This document shows positions 1 through 5,692 of a DNA stretch of 7,485 bases, one piece after another. The first letter of the stretch is position 1. Each line of letters starts with the position of its first letter. The translations under genes and the position numbers were made by a program. The notes under the pieces are model-generated. The model was not told the DNA's origin. It did no database searches and saw nothing but the letters and a program-made list of their open reading frames with translations. The stretch is taken from positions 1 through 7,485 of the forward strand of contig WFYB01000148.1 of assembly GCA_015490315.1 (NCBI GenBank), written 5' to 3'. This stretch comes from Sulfurovum sp. GTDB lineage: Bacteria > Campylobacterota > Campylobacteria > Campylobacterales > Sulfurovaceae.

Positions 1-48
1 AGCCCAAATACGGTATCGTTTCTCAAGGGTTAACTGTTTATATTTCAT
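1..48 (-). CDS. IS30-family transposase, N-terminal 16 codons (runs off the left edge)
   Basis: The minus strand from 48 reads MKYKQLTLEKRYRIWA and continues out of the window. This is the typical opening of IS30-family transposases (M-x-Y-K/x-L-T-x-E-x-R-Y), the start of the N-terminal helix-turn-helix that binds the terminal inverted repeats. The ATG at 48-46 has a good ribosome-binding site (AGGAAAG) a few bases upstream. The DDE catalytic domain is outside the window, so intactness cannot be judged. Family assignment rests on 16 residues plus the context: an IS-end-like region behind it and a truncated gene beyond. The first 16 residues alone would not separate IS30 subgroups. Confidence 0.8.
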   Translation of the reverse strand, partial: MKYKQLTLEKRYRIWA

Positions 49-71
49 AGTACTTTCCTGATTTTGTGGTG

Positions 72-99
72 AAAAAAGGATAACCTATGCTCGGTTACC
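72..99 (-). terminator. Terminator-like hairpin inside the IS end, upstream of the transposase
   Basis: On the minus strand GGTAACC (99-93), a 7-nt loop and GGTTATCC (85-78) form a 7-bp stem with one bulged base, followed at once by six T (77-72). This is the form of an intrinsic terminator and lies between the outer end of the IS and its transposase gene. Its likely effect is to stop transcription entering from flanking DNA, a known way for insertion sequences to limit their own transposition. Function here is inferred from structure. Confidence 0.5.
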
Positions 100-144
100 C
101 CTCTCTTTCACGGTACTTTCTCAGAAATTGCACTTATTGGTTGA

Positions 145-513
145 ATTGGCGAAGTCATCATAGATCTGATAGAGGAGATACGCGAATCGATTGCCAATGC
201 TGAAGCGTATTTGTTGAGTGTCGGTCTTTTGAGAGAGGATGTGAATGATCCTGATAAGCTGGTTCATGCGGGTGAGGCTCTGGTGAGCGGTTATGATATC
301 GATCACCATAACAAGGTATTGCGACTTGAAGTTAGTGATGGCGATAAAGGGGTGACAGTAGGAGAGCTGATCCCTCAGCTTCTGATCTTGGATATGGATG
401 CAATGATGTATCAAATCAAGGTGGATGTCAATGCGCAATACAGTGATATAGATGTCGCAGGGTTTGGGAAAAATGACGAAGAGCAGCGGTTTGTGCTCTT
501 CATAAAGATATAA
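145..513 (+). pseudogene. 3' part of an unrecognised gene, probably truncated by the IS30 element
   Basis: This plus-strand frame is open from 145 (the stop TGA is at 142-144) to a TAA at 511-513. It has coding-like codon use and an acidic, plausible protein of about 120 residues: an amphipathic helix at the start (DLIEEIRESIANAEAYLL), then mixed strands and helices, ending VLFIKI. I do not recognise the family. There is no ATG before codon 391 and no ribosome-binding site near the possible TTG starts at 211 and 214. The start lies where the IS30 end is expected, so I read this as a gene that has lost its 5' part. The opposite strand is also open here (525 to 121) but lacks a good start and has an antisense-like composition rich in His, Ile and Gln. 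Confidence 0.5.
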
Positions 514-516
514 AAT

Positions 517-533
517 ACCTCTTTACAAGAGGG
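517..533 (-). terminator. Probable intrinsic terminator downstream of the DUF2853 gene
   Basis: CCTCTT (518-523) and AAGAGG (527-532) form a perfect 6-bp stem with a 3-nt loop. On the minus strand it is followed by TATTTTAT, a partial T-tract, 14 bases after the stop codon of the DUF2853 gene. It also lies just past the stop of the plus-strand fragment, but the plus-strand side has no T-run. A second stem, TATACGC (535-541) with GCGTATA (550-556), overlaps the stop codon. Confidence 0.5.
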
Positions 534-545
534 TTATACGCCTAA

Positions 546-884
546 TTACGCGTATACAGACTCTTTGCCAAGCTCTTTTGCAAGTAGTGCATAGAAGAGT
601 GCTCTATATTTGTTCCTGTTTGAGCTACCCATTGCTTCACAGACTTTTTTGATGGCTGCATCGATTTTCGCATCGTCAGTGACACCGAGTTTTTTCTGTG
701 CGAAGTTCTTTTTGACAGTTTCGAGTTCAGAACTCTGAGAACATGAAACCGTCTCACTGTCCTTTTTATAGATAGATGGACCGAGACCTACAGTGACTTT
801 TGTGATCAGATCCTCAGAGAGGCTCAATCCAAGCTTTTTCGCTTCTGCAATATACTGCTCTATCTTTTCATCTCTTTTGCTCAT
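546..884 (-). CDS. DUF2853 family protein
   Basis: The product is a 112-residue soluble protein with no signal peptide or membrane segment. It matches DUF2853 as I know it in layout: a charged N-terminal helix (MSKRDEKIEQYI), the central GLGPSIYKKDSETVSC stretch (about residues 34-49), the NFAQKKLG segment, and the C-terminal signature GSSNRNKYRALFYALLAKEL. Length is normal for the family, so the gene looks complete. Its biochemical function is unknown to me. The start is supported by AAGGAAG about 6 bases upstream. A promoter lies 30-60 bases upstream and a terminator-like hairpin follows the stop, so it is probably transcribed alone. It is separated from the upstream regulator gene by a large palindromic element. 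Confidence 0.85.
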   Translation of the reverse strand: MSKRDEKIEQYIAEAKKLGLSLSEDLITKVTVGLGPSIYKKDSETVSCSQSSELETVKKNFAQKKLGVTDDAKIDAAIKKVCEAMGSSNRNKYRALFYALLAKELGKESVYA

Positions 885-915
885 TCTTCTTCCTTTTAGT
901 GTGATTTTACACTTA

Positions 916-944
916 ATTATAGCTTGTAATTTGTTTCAGGTCAA
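916..944 (-). promoter_or_regulatory. Sigma-70-type promoter of the DUF2853 gene
   Basis: On the minus strand TTGACC (944-939) and a perfect TATAAT (921-916) are separated by exactly 17 bases, close to the sigma-70 consensus. Transcription should begin near 909, about 25 bases before the ATG. A small dyad, AGTGT/ACACT (898-902 and 909-913), lies at the predicted start site. The -35 hexamer sits two bases from the tip of the 160-bp palindrome, so that element may have brought part of the promoter or may affect it. Confidence 0.7.
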
Positions 945-946
945 AT

Positions 947-1106
947 CCCAAATCTCGAAATAGAAATTCATGACTTTGTATTGTCATCGCATTCACGGAC
1001 TTCGCATAAAATCATCGCCGAACCTACGGGTGCGACTCAAATTTTATGCAAACCCCGTAAATGCGAGCACAGCACAAATTCAAAGAATCTTATTTCGAGG
1101 TTTGGG
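947..1106. repeat. 160-bp imperfect palindrome, MITE-like, with 66-bp arms
   Basis: The arms 947-1012 and 1041-1106 are inverted repeats of each other. An ungapped comparison gives about 50 of 66 matches, concentrated in three blocks: the tips (CCCAAATCTCGAAATA against CCCAAACCTCGAAATA, 15 of 16), TCGCATT next to ACGG, and the 9-bp inner block GCATAAAAT/ATTTTATGC. The 28-nt centre (1013-1040) can fold further. Length, sharp tips and lack of coding suggest a miniature inverted-repeat element or an intergenic repeat that forms a long RNA hairpin. The right tip lies inside the 3' end of the regulator gene and the left tip beside a promoter. AAAT occurs at both flanks but offset by one base, so a target duplication is not established. 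Confidence 0.7.
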
Positions 1107-1337
1107 TAAATGCTTGGGATCTTGTGCGAGCAAAAGCCAGTTGAGATTGATCTTTTCGGATTGGCAGAAGTATGCGAGTGCCTCATAGGGAATCTTTTTG
1201 CGTCGCTTGATCACTGCATAGTATTGGGGAGACAGTGAGAGTGAGAGGGCGATCTCTTTGTCAAGAATCTTCTTTTTTTCACTTTTTTCTGACAAAATCT
1301 GTTTGAATCGCCCCATCGTTTCGTCAAAATCTATCAT
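1080..1337 (-). CDS. Small helix-turn-helix regulator, phage CI repressor-like
   Basis: The product is an 85-residue basic protein. After a charged N-terminal helix (about 1-25), residues 25-75 fit a lambda-repressor-like helix-turn-helix: ILDKEIALSLSLSPQYYAVIKRRKKI, then PYEALAYFCQSEKINLNWLL. The ending (I-x-L-N-W-L-L) resembles the DNA-binding part of phage CI-type repressors (Bac_phage_CI/XRE group). No oligomerisation or protease domain follows, so it is a stand-alone DNA-binding domain. I chose the ATG at 1337-1335 because AAAGGA precedes it at good spacing; the frame stays open upstream to 1406, but that leader crosses the operator-like repeat. The last eight residues (PKPRNKIL) and the stop codon lie inside the 160-bp palindrome, so the natural C-terminus may have been replaced. 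The target genes are unknown; its own promoter is a likely target. Confidence 0.7.
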   Translation of the reverse strand: MIDFDETMGRFKQILSEKSEKKKILDKEIALSLSLSPQYYAVIKRRKKIPYEALAYFCQSEKINLNWLLLAQDPKHLPKPRNKIL

Positions 1338-1371
1338 AGCTATCCTTTTTTTAATGATGATAGCTATGATA
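1332..1371 (-). promoter_or_regulatory. Probable operator: 13-bp perfect inverted repeat at the regulator's start
   Basis: TATCATAGCTATC (1332-1344) and GATAGCTATGATA (1359-1371) are perfect inverted copies 14 bases apart. Each holds the self-palindrome ATAGCTAT, centred at 1339.5 and 1363.5, so the two sites are 24 bp apart. The right arm overlaps a -10-like TATAGT (minus strand, 1376-1371) and the left arm includes the ATG. A repressor bound here could block its own transcription. In a read-through transcript from queF the same arms would form a hairpin trapping the start codon, with the Shine-Dalgarno sequence at the edge of the loop. The regulator gene is the natural candidate for the bound protein; that is inference. 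Confidence 0.6.
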
Positions 1372-1397
1372 CTATAAGCGAGAGGCAGAGCGAGAAA

Positions 1398-1416
1398 ATA
1401 TGTCAAATTGACCTAT
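1398..1416. promoter_or_regulatory. Second operator-like dyad between queF and the regulator
   Basis: GTCAA (1402-1406) and TTGAC (1408-1412) are inverted around one base. The dyad extends to ATA/TAT with one mismatch, giving 8 of 9 pairs over 19 bp. On the minus strand it contains TTGACA, but the nearest good -10 (TATAGT) is 24 bases away, too far for a standard promoter. It may bind a regulator or be chance in AT-rich DNA. Confidence 0.3.
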
Positions 1417-1433
1417 ATTACCGATGATATGGC

Positions 1434-1811
1434 TTAAAACTTCTCGCTGTCTATTTCAATGACAGTATGGACATTCCCTCTTGGGTTGAAGTCTGCGATC
1501 AGTTTCATCGATTTTGGTTTCAGTTTGCTGTAGAGTGCATCGAAGATCTCATTGGAAGCATTTTCATGAGAGATGTATCGGAACATAAATGAGTTGATAT
1601 AGAGTTTAAGTGCTTTGAGCTCGATCACTTTTTTATCAGGGATATAGGAGAGTCTCAGCGTCGCAAAGTCAGGGTAGCCTGAACGTGGGCAGAGACACAT
1701 AAATTCAGGCAGTTCTATATTGATGGTGTAGTTCTTTTCATGTTCGTTAGGCCAGAAATTTTCTTCATTGTTGATGTCAAAATTGCGTATCTCTTCTTCA
1801 CCGTATTTCAT
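1434..1811 (-). CDS. queF: NADPH-dependent 7-cyano-7-deazaguanine (preQ0) reductase
   Basis: QueF reduces the nitrile of preQ0 to the amine preQ1, a cytosolic step in making the queuosine of tRNA anticodons. The protein has 125 residues, the size of the short unimodular (Bacillus YkvM-type) subfamily with a tunnelling fold. The catalytic Cys is C41 in CPRSGYPDFA, the acid is D48, and the substrate-binding pair is H82-E83 (ISHENA). All four sit at the same spacing as Cys55, Asp62, His96 and Glu97 of the Bacillus enzyme. The family motif is ELKALKLYINSF (about 64-75). AAAAAAGGA precedes the ATG. The gene starts 17 bases after the GGDEF-EAL gene with no terminator between, so it is probably last in the gyrB operon. 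Confidence 0.95.
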   Translation of the reverse strand: MKYGEEEIRNFDINNEENFWPNEHEKNYTINIELPEFMCLCPRSGYPDFATLRLSYIPDKKVIELKALKLYINSFMFRYISHENASNEIFDALYSKLKPKSMKLIADFNPRGNVHTVIEIDSEKF

Positions 1812-1828
1812 AATTGTCTATCCTTTTT

Positions 1829-3262
1829 TCAATTGTATCTGTTGATAAGCTGTGCTTCATTCAGGGGTTTTTCGATACCAAAGCCCTGCAGATAATCGAT
1901 GCCAAGAGCGATCAACTCATTTTTCTGCTCTTCTTTATCGACCCACTTTGCCACCGTTTGCACATGCAGGCTTTTTGACATGCCTATCAGAGAGGAGAGC
2001 ATAGCGTGGGTCGTCTGATCCTGCAGGTGGGTGACATACTCGCGATCGAACTGTACCATATCAAATTTAAAATGTTTCATATACTCCATGGAGGCATTGG
2101 AGGAGCCGAAATTGTCGATGCAGATGCGTATGCCCCGTTGCCTGAAGGTATTGAGTGTCTGAAAGTATCCGCTCAGGTCGTGATGCGTTTTTCGCTCATA
2201 AAGCTGGATGATCAGCCGGGAGGGCAGGATCGTTTCCTTTTCGATCAAGGCAAAGAACTTCTCCTGAAAAGATCTGTTCCTTAAAGAGAAAGGAGAGAGA
2301 TTGAAAGTGAAAGAGACGCTCTCATCTACCAAAGGAAGTATTTTGACAATGTGTTCTGTCAAGGCATAGTCATATTCGACACCCAGCCCAAGCCTGTTGA
2401 TGATGGGCAGATAGACCCTCGGGAGGATCTCTTCTTGATCTGATGAGACCATTTTGGCAACTATCTCATAAATATCAACGGTATTTGTATGTGTATTGAG
2501 CAGGGGACGGAATGTCAGCCGGAATGCTCTTTTTTGCAGGGCATCGATAATATGCTGTTCGATCTCACCGATCTCCTGCGCATTTTTGACATTGTTGGCT
2601 GCTTTTCTTCGCTCTTTGCCCGGTTGGATATCCTGCGCCAGTATCAGGTCTTTTAGCCCTCCGAGTATCTGTTCAATATTGCCCTGGGCTTCTGTCACGA
2701 TGGCAAAAGCGTAGTCTATCTCTATCTCATCTATGATTTTGTTCTCTTCGATAAAGGTTTCAAATATCTCTTTGATCCCCTCTTTGTTACTGTCAAGTGC
2801 AATGACAAATTCCGCTCCGAAACGTCTGGCGATGAGCGGATTTCTGAATCCATAGCGTGTGAGCATGCTGTTGAGCTTGTGAATGATGGTATAGAGAAGA
2901 AGGTCAACCTTCTCTGTACCGTAATTTTCGTTGATCACCGGAAGGTTCCTGATGACCAGCAGTACAAGTGTATTGGGCTTGTATGCCTGCAGCTTTTCGA
3001 CAAACGCTTTTTGGTTGTAGCTCTGTGTCGTTTGATCGACCACACTCTCTTTGACGCTGAGATCGATGAGAAAATAGTTGAAATAGACGGTAATAAAGAT
3101 GATTGCAGCGATAAGGAAACCGTTGATCGGCGTGAGTTCAAATTTTCCCTCTTGGACAAAGAGCGCATAGAAGACGAGAGAGACAAGCATGAGTACCGGT
3201 ACACCGGCACGCAGTGCAAGCTTAAAGCGGCGTTCCCTCTCTTCGAGTTCAGACAGCAGCAT
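1829..3262 (-). CDS. Membrane protein with degenerate GGDEF and EAL domains
   Basis: The 477-residue protein has a short charged N-terminus, two membrane helices (about 16-36 and 46-66) with a small periplasmic loop, a GGDEF-like domain (about 75-210) and an EAL-like domain (about 236-475). The cyclase motif reads FGAEF at 148-152, lacking the second glycine and the aspartate of GGDEF, so cyclase activity is unlikely. In the EAL domain the signature is E266-I-V. N321, E356, D383 and Q459 are kept, but the second Asp of DDFG is N384, the KxD lysine is Q404, and the VAEGVE glutamate is K439. Losing metal and catalytic ligands suggests no phosphodiesterase activity. It is more likely a c-di-GMP receptor or a protein-interaction platform at the inner membrane. 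The ATG overlaps the gyrB stop by one base (TGATG), implying translational coupling. Confidence 0.85.
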   Translation of the reverse strand: MLLSELEERERRFKLALRAGVPVLMLVSLVFYALFVQEGKFELTPINGFLIAAIIFITVYFNYFLIDLSVKESVVDQTTQSYNQKAFVEKLQAYKPNTLVLLVIRNLPVINENYGTEKVDLLLYTIIHKLNSMLTRYGFRNPLIARRFGAEFVIALDSNKEGIKEIFETFIEENKIIDEIEIDYAFAIVTEAQGNIEQILGGLKDLILAQDIQPGKERRKAANNVKNAQEIGEIEQHIIDALQKRAFRLTFRPLLNTHTNTVDIYEIVAKMVSSDQEEILPRVYLPIINRLGLGVEYDYALTEHIVKILPLVDESVSFTFNLSPFSLRNRSFQEKFFALIEKETILPSRLIIQLYERKTHHDLSGYFQTLNTFRQRGIRICIDNFGSSNASMEYMKHFKFDMVQFDREYVTHLQDQTTHAMLSSLIGMSKSLHVQTVAKWVDKEEQKNELIALGIDYLQGFGIEKPLNEAQLINRYN

Positions 3263-5577
3263 CAGACATCCAGATGCTTGACATCTTTGGCGTGCTGTTC
3301 GATGTAGTTTCTGCGCGGCTCGACTTCATCTCCCATAAAGAGCGTGAAAGTTTCACTTGCATTCTCGATATCATCGATCTTGACCTGAAGCAGTACGCGG
3401 TTCTCCGGAGTCATGGTGGTCTCCCAAAGCTGCTCAGGGTTCATCTCCCCCAAACCTTTGTATCGCTGGATGTAGGCACCCTTTTTGGCATTGGCTTCTA
3501 CCTCTGCGAAGAGCTCAAGCAGATCCTTGTCCTTGAATTCATCAGTGATATGTTCCTGGATCTTCTGGTAGATATGGATCGCCTCATTGTAGTGCGGATT
3601 GGTAAAGAGTGTCTCGTCAACGATCAGCTCTTCAAGACCGTCATTGGTCTGTACAAAGTAGTGCAGCTTCTCTTCTGTGACTGCTTTGTTGAGGATATTG
3701 TACCCCAAATCAGCGATATACTTCTCCAGTGTTTTTGCCAGCTCTTTGTTGGAGGTACCGATGATATCCGGATTTTCGATCATATATCGCAGTACCTCGA
3801 CAAGGGCAAAGCGCTTTTCAATCTCTTTGAGGGTCATCTGATAGTAGCCTACCAGCTTAAAGAGGTCGATGAGATCCGCCTGCCCCATTGTCTCGCTCTC
3901 TATCACGGATATACCGTTTTCGATGAGGAAATCCTTGAGTGCTTTCTCATCTTTGAGGTAAGTCTCATTTTTCCCTTTTTTGTAGCGATAGAGCGGTGGC
4001 TGGGCAAGGTAGAGATAGCCATTCTCAATGACCGGTCTAAGGAAGCGGAAGAAGAAGGTCATCAAGAGGGTCTGAATGTGGCTTCCGTCGACGTCAGCAT
4101 CGGTCATGATGATGATCTTGTGGTATCTTAGCTTCTCTTCATCAAACTCGTCTCCGATCCCGCAGCCCAGCGCCGTAATCATATTTTTGATCTCGTCAGA
4201 TTTGAGGATCTTTTCCAGCCGTGCTTTCTCCACATTGAGGATCTTACCTTTCAGCGGCAGGATAGCCTGAAAGACCCTGTCACGTCCCTGCTTGGCAGAA
4301 CCGCCCGCCGAGTCCCCTTCCACCAGATAGATCTCAGAGATTTCAGGGTCTTTGCTTTGGCAGTCTGCCAGTTTGCCCGGGAGTGTTCCAATGCTCATAG
4401 AGTCTTTACGCTTGACAAGATCTTTGGCTCTTTTGGCAGCGTCACGTCCGCGTGCCGCCAAGAGTACCTGTGCCATGATCGCTTTGGCTTCGATAGGGTT
4501 CTCTTCAAGATATTTGTTGAACTGTTCAGAGAAGAACTTCTGCACAAGCGGCCGTACATATGAGGAGCCGAGTTTGCCTTTGGTCTGTCCTTCGAATTGT
4601 GGTTCAGGGACACGTACGGAAACAATGGCGATCAAACCCTCTTTACAGTCATCTCCGGTAATTTTGATGCCCTTCTCTTTGGCAGAAGCGTTTTTGGCGA
4701 TGTAGCTCGCCATCGAGCGTGTCAGTCCGGCTCTAAAGCCTGCTTCATGGGTACCGCCCTCCGGTGTTTTGATGTTGTTGACAAAAGAGAGTGTCTTCTC
4801 GCTGTCCGCATCACAGTACATCAGTGCGATATCGATCTCGATATCATCCGCTTTGCCTTGGAAGAACTGAGCCGTTGTCAGAGGCGGTTTGGTGTTCATA
4901 TCTTCTACAAACTGTTTGATACCGCCTTCAAAATGGTACTTCTCTTTTGTCTGATCGCGTTCGTCTTTAAATTCGATCGTAATACGCGGATTGAGATAGC
5001 AGAGCTCCTTGAAGCGTTTCATCAGGATCTCTTTTTGGAACTCTACGCTCTCGGTGAAGATGGAGTCATCGGGCCAAAACTCGATCTTGGTACCGGTCTT
5101 TCTGGTATTTCCCGTGATCTCAAGCGGTCCCTGAGGGATACCCTTTTCAAAATCCTGCTCATGGATCTTGCCGTCACGGAAAATGGTCAGATGGAGCTTC
5201 TTGGAGAGTGCATTGACGACAGAGACCCCAACCCCGTGAAGTCCACCGGAGACCTTGTATGTATCTTTGTCAAATTTACCGCCGGCGTGCAGGACAGTCA
5301 GTACGACAGTCGCAGCAGACATTTTTTCGGTAGGGTGCTCTGCGACCGGGATACCGCGTCCGTTGTCTTCGATGATCGCTGAACCCTCTTTGGTCAGTGT
5401 CACTTTGATCGTATCACAGAAGCCCGCCATCGCTTCATCGATAGAGTTGTCAACGACTTCGTAGACCAGATGGTGAAGCCCTTTTGTAGAGGTGTCACCG
5501 ATATACATTCCCGGTCTTTTTCTTACTGCTTCAAGTCCTTTGAGGACTTTGATGTTACTGGCACCGTATTCAGACAT
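3262..5577 (-). CDS. gyrB: DNA gyrase subunit B
   Basis: GyrB is the ATPase subunit of gyrase (A2B2), which adds negative supercoils and is the target of aminocoumarins and quinolones. The 771-residue form has the GHKL ATPase with E40 and N44 (EVVDN), D71 in EDNGRG, and the GGLHGVGVSVVN lid (about 111-122). It also has the QTKGKLGSS transducer lysine loop (from Q331), the Toprim domain with EGDSAGG (from E420) and DADVDG (from D493), and the tail QRYKGLGEMNPEQLW (from Q704). It lacks the large gammaproteobacterial insertion. The Arg equivalent to E. coli R136, and the Asp and Lys equivalent to D426 and K447, are unchanged. An ATG four codons upstream (5589) lacks a ribosome-binding site, whereas GGAG lies six bases before the ATG at 5577, giving the expected MSEYGASN start. 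It leads a probable operon with the GGDEF-EAL gene and queF. Confidence 0.97.
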   Translation of the reverse strand: MSEYGASNIKVLKGLEAVRKRPGMYIGDTSTKGLHHLVYEVVDNSIDEAMAGFCDTIKVTLTKEGSAIIEDNGRGIPVAEHPTEKMSAATVVLTVLHAGGKFDKDTYKVSGGLHGVGVSVVNALSKKLHLTIFRDGKIHEQDFEKGIPQGPLEITGNTRKTGTKIEFWPDDSIFTESVEFQKEILMKRFKELCYLNPRITIEFKDERDQTKEKYHFEGGIKQFVEDMNTKPPLTTAQFFQGKADDIEIDIALMYCDADSEKTLSFVNNIKTPEGGTHEAGFRAGLTRSMASYIAKNASAKEKGIKITGDDCKEGLIAIVSVRVPEPQFEGQTKGKLGSSYVRPLVQKFFSEQFNKYLEENPIEAKAIMAQVLLAARGRDAAKRAKDLVKRKDSMSIGTLPGKLADCQSKDPEISEIYLVEGDSAGGSAKQGRDRVFQAILPLKGKILNVEKARLEKILKSDEIKNMITALGCGIGDEFDEEKLRYHKIIIMTDADVDGSHIQTLLMTFFFRFLRPVIENGYLYLAQPPLYRYKKGKNETYLKDEKALKDFLIENGISVIESETMGQADLIDLFKLVGYYQMTLKEIEKRFALVEVLRYMIENPDIIGTSNKELAKTLEKYIADLGYNILNKAVTEEKLHYFVQTNDGLEELIVDETLFTNPHYNEAIHIYQKIQEHITDEFKDKDLLELFAEVEANAKKGAYIQRYKGLGEMNPEQLWETTMTPENRVLLQVKIDDIENASETFTLFMGDEVEPRRNYIEQHAKDVKHLDV

Positions 5578-5606
5578 ATTTGACTCCATGTGTTGATGGG
5601 GAAGGA

Positions 5607-5653
5607 GACGCGTATAGACGCGCTTTCAAACCCGTATAAGTGTAACTATTTTA
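5607..5653 (-). promoter_or_regulatory. Possible gyrB promoter and leader hairpin
   Basis: In the roughly 115-bp gap between tsaD and gyrB, the minus strand has a -10-like TAAAAT (5653-5648) within an AT-rich dyad (ATTTTA/TAAAAT, 5648-5661), but no clear -35. About 25 bases downstream, CGCGT (minus strand, 5622-5618), a CTAT loop and ACGCG (5613-5609) form a 5-bp GC-rich hairpin, extendable by a wobble pair, in the leader. No terminator is evident after tsaD, so gyrB may also receive read-through transcription. Confidence 0.35.
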
Positions 5654-5692
5654 TCTAAAATTTGCTTAGAAATCGGGGCAGCTGAGAGGGCT

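Larger units (their letters stand above)
1..150 (-). mobile_element. One end of an IS30-family insertion sequence
   Basis: The element holds the transposase start at 48 and about 100 bp of upstream end sequence. The outer boundary is estimated, not proven. Read inward from about 150, the sequence ATTCAACCAATAAGTGCAAT resembles in layout the IS30 terminal repeat I remember (an ATTCAA block, then AA-x-GCAA, then a GAGAAA/GTGAAA block). Beyond about 145-150 on the plus strand, an open frame with coding character begins without a start codon, as expected if the IS has cut into a gene. The partner repeat and any short target duplication lie off the left edge, so they cannot be compared here. Confidence 0.6.

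Noticed and set aside
121..438. Minus-strand open frame opposite the truncated plus-strand gene
   Set aside because: It has only a TTG start, no ribosome-binding site and a His/Ile/Gln-rich antisense-like composition, and it would run into the IS end. The plus strand looks more like coding sequence, though I cannot exclude this one.
970..1188. Plus-strand open frame of 72 codons across the palindrome
   Set aside because: It runs through both palindrome arms and antisense to the regulator gene, has no ribosome-binding site, and its composition is not protein-like.
1338..1406. Longer N-terminus (23 extra residues) for the helix-turn-helix protein
   Set aside because: The extension would be translated from the inverted repeat and -10 region and begins at a non-ATG codon without a ribosome-binding site.
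1401..1406. TTGACA as the -35 of the regulator promoter
   Set aside because: The only good -10 (1371-1376) is 24 bases away; standard spacing is about 17, and nothing like a -10 occurs there.
3274..4131. 285-codon plus-strand open frame inside gyrB
   Set aside because: It is a mirror of a conserved gyrB region; gyrB motifs on the other strand explain the sequence completely.
5578..5589. ATG four codons upstream as the gyrB start
   Set aside because: The bases before it are pyrimidine-rich with no ribosome-binding site, whereas GGAG sits correctly before the ATG at 5577, which gives the usual GyrB N-terminus.
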